This document shows, in pieces, positions 47,232 to 59,558 of a DNA stretch of 64,000 nucleotides. Position numbers and translations under genes: made by a program. The DNA lies in assembly GCA_007644065.1 (NCBI GenBank), contig VJWN01000012.1, positions 485,758 through 549,757 on the forward strand, written 5' to 3'. Numbering within the stretch: position 1 is the stretch's first letter; each line of letters opens with the position of its first letter. The stretch comes from Margaritispora aquatica (taxonomy: Eukaryota; Ascomycota; Leotiomycetes; Helotiales; Discinellaceae). Below the pieces are notes generated by a model. That model saw nothing but the letters and a program-made list of their open reading frames with translations, had not been told where the DNA came from and ran no database searches.

Positions 47232-49079
47232 TCAAAATCTCTCTTCATCTTCGCTATCCTCCCTCTCCTGACTGATATCAGCTGTCTCCGTAGCCTCACT
47301 TTCTCTCGCCCTCTCATTGGCCTCTCTCACAAGTCTCATCTCTTCTTCCTCCCTCTCCCTAATCTCTCTGGCACTTTTCGCCCTCCAATATGATTCCAAT
47401 AGCTTCTCGAACAAGAGGCGCTCCGACTCTGAGGTGTCCTTCATCACAGCTTCGACGCCATCCACACTACTAGAACTAGGCTTTTGTTCTAGAGTTGATA
47501 CTGAGCTCGGTCGTCCACCCTGCAAGCTACCTGAAGGTCCCGAAGAGCTGGGATTTTGTGTAGAGGGAATAACGCTGCTTTGCCGAAATCTTGAAGCATG
47601 ATGCTGCTCAGATATGAGCCGGGTGTGTTTTGGAGATGCAATCTGGTTACCTGGTGCGCATGGAGAGCTTTGGATAACTGATTCTTGGGAGCGCATGTTT
47701 TGTGGATGTAGTGGTTGCTTCGATGCGCTGCATTGTGTGCCAGGCGTCGTACTTTTGCTGCCAGAATTACTGACCTTCTCTTGAAATTTGAAGGCACTGC
47801 TGCGTTGCTTGCTCTGAGAAGATGGGATTGAGCTGCTAGGTCGAGATCGATTGTTTAGTACATGTTTATCTTGTCTTCCAGAGGTATTGTCGATGTTGTA
47901 AGTAGTCTTGATTGGTGCTAGAGACTCGTCATCACTATCTAAGTTCGTGATAATAGCATATGTGTTTGAATTGGCTGGCATGTCTCTTTCCATGCCCGCG
48001 CCTACCTCCTGACTGATGCTTGAGACCAAGTTTTGTTGTTCACTACGCCCTTGCTCCACGATCTTGTTGTGTCTATTGTCCAGAAAACGACCACGATCTC
48101 GATGCTCAGCCAATCCGCCTTTCGCAACTTTAATTTTAGGGTTCGCTGTCTTATTGCGCACAGGTTCCTTCTGCGCCTCCTCTGTATCTTTCTGTGTGGT
48201 CTCAGCAAGTTTTTGGCGCTTAGTCCTCTCCTCACCCGGACTTGCACGTTGAGAAAGGTCATTCTTCTGCCTCTGTGCAATTATTGCTTCCTTTTTCAAC
48301 TTCAGTATCTCCCTGGTGCCAATCGAGCTCTTTGTGTTCCTTGAGGCAGCTGCTTGATAATCCTTCATCTTTTTGAGTTCTAAACGGTGATGTTCACGGT
48401 CTGCGTACTCATCCCACGCTGTCGCTACCGCCTTGATATCGCGAAGAATGATTCCTGGTGCAGTTGTTTCTGACGCGTACCGGCCTCGAGGAAGACCTTG
48501 ACCAGCAACCGCGTTCCTGATGTAGTTCACAAATCTTGAATGAGGATGTGTGTCGCTGCCTAGCTCATCGTCGAGCAGCTTCTTCAGTTTTTCGAGATCT
48601 CCATCCAAGATATCTGGATACCATTCTTGAAACCGGTCAATCAGCCGGCCGTTGCGATCATTGCGAAGCAGGCTTCGATCTGGTGCTGGTAGCTGATTAT
48701 GGCGGCAATGCATGGCTTTCTTGATGGCGTACAGAAGTACATTTCCATTTTGTAGGTAAGGACAGCACAAGAGACTTCGGAGCTCAACACAGAAAGATTG
48801 AGACCAATTGATATCGCGGTTTTTGGTGCTGCTTGACTCGACTGATAGACCTTGTAAAACTTGCATCGGCGTCTGGCCATCAAAAAACCGGAAGCATGCT
48901 TTCCACAATGATATTTCACATTCCCAGATATCCTCCAAAGTCTTCTGATCCTCCTCTGACCAATATTGCTCGCTGCCGGCCTGTTGGGCGGACTGCCAAT
49001 CCCTCTTCTTGATTTTGGACAACATACTGCTGTCAGGTTCATCCGCAAGGGAATTTCTTTCTAGCGTGAGAGGCGCCAT
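47232..49079 (-). CDS. Hypothetical 615-residue protein, likely nuclear and largely disordered
   Basis: I do not recognise a family. It is a single long exon. The first 230 residues look folded and helical (YWSEEDQKTLEDIWECEISL; LWKACFRFFDGQTPMQVL; DRFQEWYPDILDGDLEKLKK), with a possible SANT-like start, followed by a Lys/Arg/Glu-rich helix (DREHHRLELKKMKDYQ) and a 300-residue Ser/Gln/Lys-rich disordered region with basic clusters such as ERTKRQKLAE, typical of nuclear proteins. The C-terminus is a strongly charged helix (LESYWRAKSAREIREREEEE) that could form a coiled coil and ends acidic (SEDEERF). Frame length and codon use support a real gene. The start MAPLTLERNS at 49079 is the first Met of the frame. 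Confidence 0.8.
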   Translation of the reverse strand: MAPLTLERNSLADEPDSSMLSKIKKRDWQSAQQAGSEQYWSEEDQKTLEDIWECEISLWKACFRFFDGQTPMQVLQGLSVESSSTKNRDINWSQSFCVELRSLLCCPYLQNGNVLLYAIKKAMHCRHNQLPAPDRSLLRNDRNGRLIDRFQEWYPDILDGDLEKLKKLLDDELGSDTHPHSRFVNYIRNAVAGQGLPRGRYASETTAPGIILRDIKAVATAWDEYADREHHRLELKKMKDYQAAASRNTKSSIGTREILKLKKEAIIAQRQKNDLSQRASPGEERTKRQKLAETTQKDTEEAQKEPVRNKTANPKIKVAKGGLAEHRDRGRFLDNRHNKIVEQGRSEQQNLVSSISQEVGAGMERDMPANSNTYAIITNLDSDDESLAPIKTTYNIDNTSGRQDKHVLNNRSRPSSSIPSSQSKQRSSAFKFQEKVSNSGSKSTTPGTQCSASKQPLHPQNMRSQESVIQSSPCAPGNQIASPKHTRLISEQHHASRFRQSSVIPSTQNPSSSGPSGSLQGGRPSSVSTLEQKPSSSSVDGVEAVMKDTSESERLLFEKLLESYWRAKSAREIREREEEEMRLVREANERARESEATETADISQEREDSEDEERF

Positions 49080-49764
49080 TGCGGAACCCGAGTACGTCGT
49101 GTGGTGTTTGTGGTAGGAGAGTAATTTTGACTTCAGAATTAGCCCGTTTGAACTCTCCTCCGTTTGTTTTAGATCAACGCCTGCACATCACGGACATACA
49201 GTAAGGGCTTTCGATTAAACGACGACAAATTGTCCGGCAAGATGAATAGTGGAACAAATTGAATTTCACAGCAACTGAACTGGAGGAGCAATGATACGAG
49301 AGAAAAAGGACAATAATAGCACGCAGAACCTCCACAACACTGAAGCAGGCGAGAGGTCATGTGACTGTACCAATGCCGATTAAAAATTTGCCTTGTCGGC
49401 CTCGATCAACTCCCATACTATTGAGGAGGACCTGTACAGTTTCTACAAGGCAAGTGACAGATATTGAGAAATCAAGGGCAATGATCAATGTGCTGACTGG
49501 TACTGGTGATTATTTCTCTCCTGCGTGCTTGTCTTTGATCTAGACATAAAGCAAAGGGCGGAAACCAAAAAATAGATAAAATACGCGAATAGAAGCCTCA
49601 CAGCCGTAACCTCTAAGATTTTGAAGTAATGATATAAATAAATCGTTAACAAATATCAATTCCATTGCCGCCTAAAAACACAAAAAGCTTTTTTTTGCTT
49701 TTGTCCCATAAATTGCTTGCTCCCAGCCCGTTGAACGCCAATACAAATGCTAAGTCGTATAGAA
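49080..49764. other. Intergenic region
   Basis: Promoter of the orphan gene and 3' flank of the CPSase gene. Nothing else recognised. Confidence 0.4.
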
Positions 49765-51265
49765 TCAAGCAGCAGCAGCCTGTTGGTGAAGAGCAGCACG
49801 AGCCAGATTCTCAACTGGCTGAGCAGGCTCCACACCAACACGCTCCTTGCTGAGAATGTCAACCAAGAGAGGTGCTGGACGGTTGTCCTTGCCAGCAGGG
49901 TAGACAGCTTGGTTATTCTTGTAACGCTGGACCATCTCGATATACATGTCAAACAGGTAGGATGAGTCCATTGGCCCTCCCTTGGCTTCAGGGTGGAATT
50001 GTGTGGAGAAAATGGGGCGAGTCTTGTGGATCATACCTAAATTTTTGTTAGTGGAAAACGGCAAGAAGTGGATGAATGACATACCCTCGTTGGATCCATC
50101 GTTCAAGTTCACAAAGTATTCCTTGAACTCGTCTGGCAAAGTAGGTGTGTCCACAGCGTAGCCGTGGTTTTGACTGGTGATGTGGCATTGTCCGGTGGTC
50201 AGATCCAAAGCAGGAATGTTGTGGGCACGGTTTCCATACTTGAGCTTGATGGTACGGGCACCAGCTGCAAGGGCGAGCAATTGGTGTCCGAGACAGATAC
50301 CCATGACTGGGACTTGGGAAGACTCCATAAGGCGGCTCAAATGGTAGACAGTCTCCTGGCAATGGGTTGGATCACCGGGACCGTTGGAGATGAAAACACC
50401 ATCAAAGTGGTGTGCAACCTTGTGGATTGGGAAATCATATGGGAAGACTGTGACGCTTGCACCACGTCCAACCAAACTTCGGAGAATGTTCTCCTTAACA
50501 CCACAATCAATCACAGCAACGTGCATATCTCCATTGTGGGAGCTGACGTGGAATGGTGCCTTGGTGCTGACTTTCTTGACCAAATTGATCTGTTCAGGAT
50601 CAATGAAAGCCTCATCCTGGTCTGCGTCGTATTCCTCTCCAATGGTAATTCTGGCCAAAGAGGATCCCTCCTCTCGCAAGTATGTAACAATGGCACGGGT
50701 ATCGACGCCAGAAATGGCGGGCACTCCTTCACGAGCACACCAGTTGCTCAAGCTCTCTACAGCGGTCCAATGGCTATACTTTTCGGCATAGTCTGCAACC
50801 ACAACACCAACACACTGAATGTTGGGTGACTCAAAATATTTCAAAAGTCCGTGCTCGTCGCGAGCGTTTGATGGCACACCATAATTTCCAATCAAAGGTT
50901 GTGTAAAGACGAGGATTTGTCCACGGTATGAAGGATCAGTCATGGACTCTGGGTATCCAACGAGGGAGGTGGTGAAGACAGCTTCTCCAGAGATATTCGA
51001 CTTAGCACCGAAGGACTTTCCGTGGAACACTGGCCCATCCTAGAAAATCAGCCAAAATTCCGCCTCAATTGTAATTATCTCTTACCCTGATTGTGAAGGT
51101 AGCTCTGTCGTGAGAGATTGGGGTAGCTTTAGCACGAGGGCTTGCTGGCATAACACGTCCAACACTGCCTTCGACTGTAGCAAGGAATCGAGCTTGTTGG
51201 GCAATTCGGGAGTGAATGCCACCTGCTGCCTTGAAGGCTGTGGGCTTTGCAAATCGGGCAAACAT
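49765..51265 (-). CDS. arg-2: Carbamoyl-phosphate synthase, arginine-specific small (glutaminase) subunit
   Basis: Glutamine amidotransferase subunit that supplies ammonia for carbamoyl phosphate in arginine synthesis, in the mitochondrial matrix. Exons 51265-51086, 51039-50085 and 50036-49765 give 468 residues. The basic, Ala-rich N-terminus ([20 protein letters not shown]) is a mitochondrial presequence. CPSase small-chain motifs include [20 protein letters not shown] and [12 protein letters not shown]; the class I glutaminase nucleophile is in [12 protein letters not shown] and the His-Glu pair in [12 protein letters not shown]. The second intron (50037-50084, 48 nt) has no in-frame stop, so the frame reads through it, but removing it gives the conserved [12 protein letters not shown]. 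The C-terminal tail has Ala/Gln-rich residues. Expression is probably arginine-repressed through the upstream peptide at 51311-51655. Confidence 0.95.
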
Positions 51266-51310
51266 ATTGTAAAGTAGGTAGAGTAGAGATTGGGAAGTAT
51301 CGAGGGAGTA

Positions 51311-51655
51311 TTAATTGATTGAAGCTTTCCAGATATGATCTATGTGAGAGGTATGTTAGTGGCGGTGAGGGGCATTGGTAGGACGAGAACGTCTGCGAAC
51401 CTGAAATATAATCCTATAATATGATTAGCTAGCTGTTCGATACAGTGAAGACCTGCCAAGGGCTGAAAAGAGGAAAGAAAGCTCAGGGAGAATTGAAGCC
51501 AGGGAAGTAGTCCATTCTGATATTTTCTTCGGCATATTCACGGAATACCAGCGATAAGGAAACTCTCTTGGTGACTCAATGGAATTGCTCTTGGGATGAT
51601 TAACAATTAAGAATGTACATACCTGGGACGTGAAGACTGACGGGCGACAACTCAT
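51311..51655 (-). promoter_or_regulatory. Arginine attenuator peptide uORF in the arg-2/CPA1 leader
   Basis: A spliced 24-codon uORF. Exon A 51655-51623 encodes MSCRPSVFTSQ; exon B 51413-51401 encodes DYIS plus one base; exon C 51339-51311 completes DHIWKASIN and a TAA, 45 nt before the main ATG. This matches the arginine attenuator peptide of Neurospora arg-2 and yeast CPA1 in length and in RPSVFTSQDY, with the functionally essential Asp at position 12 and Trp at position 19. The known mechanism is arginine-dependent stalling of the ribosome at the uORF stop, which blocks downstream initiation and triggers mRNA decay. Both introns have CTAA(C/T) branch points; donors are GTATGT and GTTCGC. 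Confidence 0.92.
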
Positions 51656-54413
51656 ACGCGCAACTGTTTCTCGAGTTTGGGGTGAGGTGAAGTTGTGAGA
51701 AAGAAGTTTTGATGTCTGAGTTGTGAAGTGGAAGTGGAGTCAAGTCAGGGCAGTTCAAAGTTTGTGGTGGTGCAGGTGCAGGTGCAGCAGGTATTTGCTG
51801 CCGGCCTTTGCGAACAAAAGCTGGTCAATCAAGATGGTGGAATTGGCGACCATGTCAAGGAGTGTGATTGGATCAAGACATCCAAATGTGGGGGATCAAG
51901 GGATGCAACTTGAAAAAAAGATTTTATCGATTGGCCATGTCCGTTCTTTGTTTCTTCTAGCTGCACCTAAAAGAATGACACAATCGCCCAGAGTGACGCA
52001 AAATCCTTCTAGAGTGGCCAATTCGCCTTAAATACCATACTAGAGCCCGTACCTTAGAGCCAGAGAGGGCCTAGCAGGGAGAAGTGGAGGGTCTTTTTTG
52101 TTACGTTTACATGCGGCTTGAGAATTTTTGCATGCCTGGATGACTTCAAACTCCATTCAAAGCTCTGCAAAGGTACAAGGGCTGTAAGGAGTAGACACGT
52201 GCAGCGGAATATACAACCCGGGAGACTGCCCCTCATTGAAGATCTCTGGGATGGCGGTGGGGTAGTTGGTATATCTTGTTGCTTTTGCTATGGTTTTTTT
52301 CTTTTCACAAGGTCATCCATCGCCATACAGTTTTGGCATAAGCACCAGTGGGTGAAGTTTTTCTCTTAGACGGTCAATCTCTAGTCGCTCGGTTGTGCTA
52401 GAGGTAATCATGACTTAATCAGTGTTTGAATATCCATGCTTTATGTTATTGCTCTCTAGTCTGAGACGCGAGTCCTTTTTAATTGTTCACAAACTGCTGT
52501 CTGGAGTTTGCAAAGTGACAGCTCACATCTGGGACGTTATGAGCGGTATCGTTACCTAAGACATTTTTTTAGATCTGATATTGTCTACATGTACATCCTC
52601 TTTCTTGATTATCTATTGTTTTGAGCAATGATTTTGGTTAATTTGGATCGAGTTTCTTCCTCCTACACTCTAGCACTTCCCTTTTTAGCATGAGAGGTGA
52701 ATTGCTTTTTCACATCAAAAGTGGTTATAGGAAAGAGATTTACAGTTCACATTCCAAGATGTATGTCTCGGTTAAGCCAGTACATAGCATCTGTCCACGC
52801 TGATCTGACCATCGGTATCAATAGCAGCTATGTAGCAGCTACGACAAGCTCTGTATATATTGTATTTTGTTCTTCAAACTGTGTGCCAGCGACGCAAATA
52901 AGCCTTGGTAGGCTCCTTGATTTTCAATGGCCAAAGCAATAAGTTGATGATCTTGGTGGCTGTAGCTTAGCTATTTCTTGCAAAATTTCTGTTCATTGGC
53001 ATGAAAGTGTACGTCAACACCAGTTTGCAATTATTTCCGTCAAGTATTGGGATGGCTCTCGTCGTGCTCGGACAACAGAGACTGAAATTGAGTTGTTGTC
53101 ACAAGTTATTTACGAGCCTCTCAATAGACAGGCAGATCAGACTTGGGATTATTGCTTGGTCGGTCACATGACCGAGATATATAGTAAGGTATCTGATCGA
53201 GAATGTGGATGTTGAACACTACCTATTTAAAAGTTAGGACTTGATTTGCAAGCTTAAGTTTAAGTTGACATGCGAGATTGCAAAGCGAATTTCAATACGG
53301 TAGTTAAAAACAAAAAAAGATGTGGAAGTAACGTCTTGTCCAAAAAGAATTTGATCAAGCTCAAGCTGCCACAAGACTCACGATTTAGAGCAGTGGGTAC
53401 AAAGACATACTGTATGGAGTTTTGACGACATCAAGACAAGATGAAGAGCGCGCCTTTTCTTGCATCACCAAGTTTATTTTTCTCTGCTTTATTGTTTATT
53501 GTAAGAGTGGAGTTGTTTTTATACGGTCGGATGGTGATCTTGCGAAATTATTTTCCCACTCCCAATCGACATCATGGAAGCCGGGTTGGAGATCATTATG
53601 GTTTGCCCCAAGTTCTGTGAGATGTTAGCTTTGAACCCGCGAGTGAATTGAGCTTGAATAAAGTCAATTGCGGCAGCTTGGCTTGATATGGTTGTGTGTT
53701 GGTGATGCTCGTTTAGAGTATTTGAAGGTCGGATGGTGGGATGGAGATCAAAGGATGGAAGATGAATTTATCTATAGGTGTGGAAATTTTAGGCAGAGGA
53801 GAAGATGCTAGCAACGCTTGAATATGATTGTCTATTAAAGCAATGGATCTATACTTTGTACTCATCTTTATCTAAAGTGCTTTTTGATAAGCTACTTTTT
53901 CAAGATACCAATACATCTATGGGAACGACATGAATTGCAATCACACTGACCTTCCAACGGTGCAGGATAGTTGCCCATGGCTATATATAGATGGAACCTC
54001 AAACGATTTATTCTTTGACCCGCATGTCTTTTCCATCCATAGCATGTACAAGGGTATAATTTCTTTATTAATTAGTTTTGAGGTTCAAAAGATAAAACAC
54101 ATTTGGCTAAGCGAAGACATACAAATGATTGATGAATAGTCAAGATAAATTGTCGACCTGATGCAGCTAGTTGGAATTGGATCTCGTCCTTGTATCCCTT
54201 ATCTAGCAGTCAGATTTATCGTCTAGATATCATATCATGGCAATAAATGAAGCATCATAAAGTAAAGCGAACACACGTGCACAAGCAGTCGTGTGTGCCA
54301 AGACTAGTTCGGAGAATTCCCACTAGCATGTCCTGGCACTGTGGGGAATTGCCAGCCGAGACAGCCCAAAATACAACCCAGCTCCGATCCTCATCGTCAA
54401 ACGGTAAGTAATC
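51656..54413. other. Large gene-poor intergenic region (2.8 kb)
   Basis: Begins with the arg-2 promoter. GGTGCAGGTGCAGGTGCAG near 51770-51790 is a short hexamer repeat. The remainder has only short frames on either strand with no domain or RNA gene recognised. Confidence 0.4.
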
Positions 54414-55334
54414 ATGCTTCCATCTGCGAGCCCTCCAGCACCCACAGAAACGCACAATGCTCCGCCAGAGCGATCAGTCGCAATGATCCCCAGTATACGG
54501 CGTGAGCAAACAACAGCAACAATGTAAGCTCCCTCGACACAATTCCTCCAAGCAACCTAACCCCACCACCATAGAGTCTCTCCACATCCACCACCCCGCA
54601 TACCACGACTGCCGCGCGAAATCCTCGACACCATCTTCCAATATGCTCTCGCAGATATCCCGCCCCGTTTAGTAAAGGTGCAACATACCATCGCCAAAGA
54701 TGAGAATGGAGTGCCCATTCCCCGCCAGGTTAGCGTTTGCTCGGGCTTGACCTGCCAATTTACCTCCCCATGGATTATACCACCACTGCTACACGCCTGC
54801 GTAAGATCGCGATACCAGGCGATGAAGCGATGGCCTTTGTGCTTTTCAAAGCGCGGTCGGAGGGCTTGGGATCCGGTAGAGGCGCCGAGGATATTCTTCG
54901 ATATGGGACGAGACACATTGTACCTTGGGGAAGGCTCGAAAGTCGAGGTTCTGCGAGAATGGATCAAGCAGTTTGGTACGAGGGAAGAGAGGGCAAAGGT
55001 CCAGTATCTTGCTGTGGAGTTGAAGAACGAGGGATTAGGCATGGGTCTAGACGATGACGAGGGCGCAAGTTTGGCACGGATAATCAAGACAGAGTTTACA
55101 GGGTTGGTCGAGATTATGTTTGGAGTTGAAGACATCCATAAAGTCAAAGCTCAGATTAAGAGCAGGCATGATGGAGAGAGTATCATTGTGCGCAGTGATG
55201 TAAGGGTATACTGTGCGTTTCTCCGAGCGAAATCTCAGTTGCGCTGGGAGGTGTTGCACCATCTAGTTCCTCAGCTGCGGCTCGATCTAGGAGATTGGTA
55301 CTTTGAGAACGGGCATGGACCGGTGGTGAAATGA
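54414..55334 (+). CDS. 2EXR/F-box-like hypothetical protein
   Basis: Exons 54414-54523 and 54575-55334 (phase 2; GTAAGC donor, CTAAC branch point, TAG acceptor) give 289 residues. The N-terminus is Pro-rich (MLPSASPPAPTETHNAPPER); after the intron comes RIPRLPREILDTIFQYALAD, the LPxEIxxxIxxYA motif of fungal 2EXR/F-box-like proteins. A middle segment FFDMGRDTLYLGE corresponds to the N-x-x-x-DTLYL motif usually found 60-80 residues into 2EXR proteins. The rest (WIKQFGTREERAKVQYLAVE) matches the following helix region. No C-terminal domain is recognised. Function unknown; such proteins are numerous and variable among Leotiomycetes and often lie in gene-poor regions, as here. The intron model depends on the start at 54414. 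Confidence 0.72.
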
Positions 55335-57642
55335 CAATCAAGTTGGCGGCGACGGAGGTTGGCATACAAGTAGTTCTGGAATGATTGCATAGGCTTGTGT
55401 TGCTCTGCTTATTTGAGGAGTTTGGCAGTGGAAAGAGCACAACGTTAAATGGCTTGCTGGCGTGGGTAGGAATTGTAAGCTATAACGTGTTACGATTACA
55501 ACCAGACATTCGTCGAAAACTTTCTCCAATTCGAATATCATGTTCCTCGGATCTTGGAATACTCAACTATTACCACACACCCATAACTTCAGAACTCATT
55601 ACAGTATAAATCACCTGCTCTCAAAATTCCAAACCACCTTCTGACAGAGACATAGCAGAACCATAGTAAGCTTCAGAGGACTTAGCAGAACATTAACCAG
55701 GCTGTCATACAAGGAAAATAAAACATCCTCCAGTAGCGACTTCTAGCAAATCCAGCAAATCTTCACTCCAGCAACAACATTCCATCTTGCAACACCAGCC
55801 AGAAGAAACTCACTATTCATCATTCATTAAACCACAAACCCAGGCCAAATCAATACCCGCGATTCACTCTGCATTCACCACAACCGATCAGCGACTTTGC
55901 ACGATAAATAGCCCTCTTGCAACTTTTCGAATGGGACCAGTAAATGGGAAATAACCGCATTCCATACTATGCGGCGTGGCTGGGTGTTGTGAACATGGCT
56001 ATTGGAGGGTAGGATTGCGCGATACAGTGGTGACGGTGGGACTAGAGGCAGATGGTATGGGATGGGATGGGATGGGATGGGAGGAAGTTTAGGGGCTGGT
56101 TCTGTAGGAGATAGAGAGGGGATTGCGGGAGAGTGAAGAGCAGAGTGCGGACTGTTTCGGCTGTCAAGTTGGCTTTTGTTGTCATATTGATTTCAGAGCT
56201 GATGGTAGGAGTACTATAGTGGTGACAAGGTGATGCGAGATTGAACGGTATGGTTACAGACGAAAACAGAAGACGGAGGTAGGCAATTTCATCTGCGGTT
56301 GTTCTCTACGTGAAGTTATACCTTAGCCTTTGCAGTTTGTCGTTTTCTGTTCTGGGTCGTCTTTGCCTAAGCTGATCATTCTTCCTCAAGGTAGGTACTT
56401 GAAGTACGCATGTTTCACCAACCCACAATTAATTCTCTGTCCAAGAGTCTCTGTCAAGCCTATGTATAGTACGCACAATCACTTTCAGCCACAAAAAAAA
56501 CTACTGCCGTTCTCCTTGTCAACGTATAAATATTAGATTTATAGCGCCGGTGCCTCTATCAAAATGTCGTTCAAAGTTACAATCATTTCTCCAACTTCAA
56601 TTCGTATTCCTGTCAGGCGCAAAGTCACTTTCGTTCTCCACCAATTCACTGCCGTTGCGATCGAGGTATATAAGACTTTCGGTGCAGGGAACTAACTGTT
56701 CTGATGAGCGGATACCCAGGACACTATTTGCCAGATATGTTCTGTTTCCGGTTGCTTGTTAGGTACGAGTCGCTTATTCTAGTATGTTGACATTGTTTCA
56801 AAACTATACAAGTAAGCACCCTCGTTGACTTTTTCTTCGTAGCCAGGTCCTATTGTGTAGAATGTACGAGGTTTGGACTTCCGCTGCGAATACCCAATAT
56901 TGTTTCGCTTCTCGGATTACGCGAAAATGTCCCAGAAGACAATTGGGAAATAAATGACAACAGTTGTTGAATACAAAGACCAACAGGAGCAAGAACCAGA
57001 ACAAGATTGGCAGCACCCAAGATGACTATCTCGTTGTTGAGAACGTCTCTTTGGAACACAGTATCGTGTGGTATACCTTCCATCCATCCAATCTCCCAAA
57101 GTCCTTACTTCCCATCTCCCACCCCCCACCAACACAACGCAACACAACACAAAACCACATTCATATACCCAACCCAACCTTACCCCACGCTTTCACCCCA
57201 ACAAATCAAAAAAGTACCTCCTACCTTTCTCGAAACGAGAAACGAGAAACGAAAATTCTGGCGCAGTGCAAACGTGTTCGCTGGGCTCATAACCCATACC
57301 CCAACCCAAAGGCCCCTGGATCAAAATCAAGAAATGCTGGCTACCTCCCTCTACTGTATCCGTCTATCCGCCTGTCTCGAAGCAATTCCGCAATGTCTAT
57401 TTTAGGCGGGTTTATTTTTGGTCTGAGAATGGTTTAATGTACAGATGACTGGTCAGAGTGCGCCTTTCAACCACAAAATAAGGGGAAAGGACGCCTAAAC
57501 TCGCTTAATTCGAATACGAGGAATCGTCTCCCTTGGAGGGACACTTATAACAAATTGGTTCTTGTTGAACTCGTATAGGAGCAGAAGATGGAGCTCAACC
57601 CAAGAAGAGTATTACATTAAAACGTCAACTCCAACCACCAAT
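55335..57642. other. Large gene-poor intergenic region (2.3 kb)
   Basis: Contains a GATGG minisatellite (56051-56082). Frames around 56960-57440 (both strands) are low-complexity Pro/Asn/Thr-rich products of CA/AC-rich DNA and are not supported as genes. No RNA gene recognised. Confidence 0.4.
56051..56082. repeat. (GATGG)n tract, G-quadruplex-capable
   Basis: ATGGGATGGGATGGGATGGG provides at least four GGG runs separated by two bases on the plus strand, fitting the G3N1-7 quadruplex rule. Confidence 0.85.
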
Positions 57643-59558
57643 CTACCTATCTCCCTCTCCCTTCTCCTTCCTCTCCATTCTGGCCTTCTCCCCCCTAACC
57701 CCCCTCCTCAAATCCCTCCACCGCCACCAAACCCTCTCCCTCGCCTTCCTCTCAGCCCTCTTCCTCCTACCCCTCGGATAATTCACCGGACTCTCACCAC
57801 CCACAAACACAGCACCATCATACAACAACCCACCCACCAACGCCCCCGCAATCGTCGCCCCCCACGCGCCCCAAACCCACCACACGCCATCCTGCGTCCA
57901 CACGCCCCTACCATAGCCTACAACCGCCGCTGCGGCTCGGGGACCCAAATCCCGAGCGGGGTTGAGGCACGCGCCCGTGTTGTACCCGAATGCCATCGTC
58001 AAGGCCGTCACCAGCAGCCCGACGATGAAGGCGTGCATTCCCGCGCCAGGAGGGGCGTTGGAGTCATCGCCTAGTGCGAGGACAGCGCAAGACAGGATAG
58101 CCGTCGCGACGAACTCATTGAAGAACGCCGTGGCGGGGCGGACGAAACTCTCGGGCTGGGTGGTGATCGCCAGCGCCGTATTGCCGGCATCCAAACTCAC
58201 TGCGCTGGAGCTGTTCGAACCACCGCCTAGGTTGTCGTATGAGAGGATCGCGTCGTGGTAGAGTCCGAATGCTATCAAGCCTGCGAGGAATGCGCCGAGC
58301 ACCTGTGCGGCTATGTAGATGCATGCTTTCCGGGGCGGGAAACCGCGGTACAGGGAGAGCGTGAGCGAGATGGCAGGATTGAGATGTCCTCCTGAGATCC
58401 CGCCGGCGACGTAGATCCCGATCGTGATACCAAGGCCCCAGCCCCAGTTTTGCGAGAAGTAGGTTCCTGCTGTTTGGGAGGAGGTGGTTACCGAGAGGTT
58501 GGTGCAAAGGCCGATGAGCACTGCTATTAGAGTCTGCGTTGGTTAGATGGGTGCTTATATGTTGCAGAGTTGGGAGTGCTTACGGCTAGACATTCTGCGA
58601 GAGGTTCACGGAACTTGGCTCGGATGGAGGCCCATTGGTTGTGATGGTCGTTTCTTTCTTCCATGAGTCTTCGTTCTTCTTCGTCTTGGATTGACCAGTC
58701 TTCATCTTGGTCGCCTACCTCTAAGTCGAGATCTTCATCCGAATTCTCCTTACCGAATGGTGGCCTGGTCACATTTGATAACGTGAGATTCGAAGCCGAC
58801 TCTTCTTTGACACTAGAAAGTCTTCGTAGCTCTTTAGTACCAATATCACCAGCATCGGTGAATGGACCTGACTCCTGGGTGTTTTCGTGTCTGGCGCTCC
58901 ACTCGTTCATGGGATCTCCTTTCTCTTCGCTTGGGCTGCCATATTGATCAATAGACATGCTTCCAGCCGGGTTTTCATTGAGAGTCTGAAGCGTTCCTGA
59001 TCGAGGTATTTGCTTTGCACGGTGTTCATTTTGGTGACCATAACCTCGATCCTCCGTTCCCTGACACCCTTTCGATGTCTTCGCTTCCAGCCCAGCTTCC
59101 GCTCTCTGATCATCGATCATACCAACTTGTGGTATAGCCTCCGAACTCCCCGGCTCATTAATCTCAGCCGCCTTATCCTCCACCACCTCACCATTACGGT
59201 TCTTCCTCGTCATGCCAGCCCGGATGACTCGAGGAAGTGGTTTTGCTAATCCCCATAAAGGTTGTCCCTTTTCCTTTTGGTAGTTGGGGTTGAGTTCGTG
59301 ATACCTTGGATCCACATGGATGCCATGATTTTGAAATGCCGTATTGCCAGCCAAAGAGTACGCAGGTCTTTGGTTGTTACGAGGACGTGGAGGATTGACT
59401 TTCCTTGATCCTGGAGCGGTGGTTCGAGTGCTACTTGGTGCTTGTGACGTCCTCCTGGAGTAATTTGTTCGATACGACTGATTTGCTGAAGGGACATTCA
59501 GTCTCGAAATCCGCTGTGATCCTTCATCAGGCGAACCCTCCGCGCCGTGCTGTGCCAT
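57643..59558 (-). CDS. Aquaglyceroporin (MIP family) with long N-terminal tail, Yfl054-like
   Basis: Water/glycerol channel of the plasma membrane. Exons 59558-58584 and 58533-57643 (phase 0, GTAAGC donor) give 621 residues. The first 320 residues are a hydrophilic, Ser/Pro/acid-rich cytosolic tail containing HVDPRYHELNPNYQKEKGQP and PLWGLAKPLPRV, motifs I associate with the fungal Yfl054 subgroup. The channel begins at IRAKFREPLAECLA/TLIAVLIG. Both pore motifs are intact: GGHLNPAIS and GACLNPARD; the Asp after the second NPAR is the aquaglyceroporin marker. Six hydrophobic segments are visible. The C-terminal tail is strongly basic (RRKRAERKARERVWWRWRD). An upstream in-frame extension without ATG exists to 59600, so the Met at 59558 is used, although a non-coding first exon is possible. 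Confidence 0.9.

Noticed and set aside
50164..50829. 221-codon plus-strand frame opposite arg-2
   Set aside because: Antisense to the highly conserved glutaminase domain; no family similarity of its own.
57007..57437. Overlapping Pro/Asn/Thr-rich frames on the plus strand
   Set aside because: Derived from CCAACACAACGCAACACAAC-like low-complexity DNA; three frames are open at once and none has a domain.
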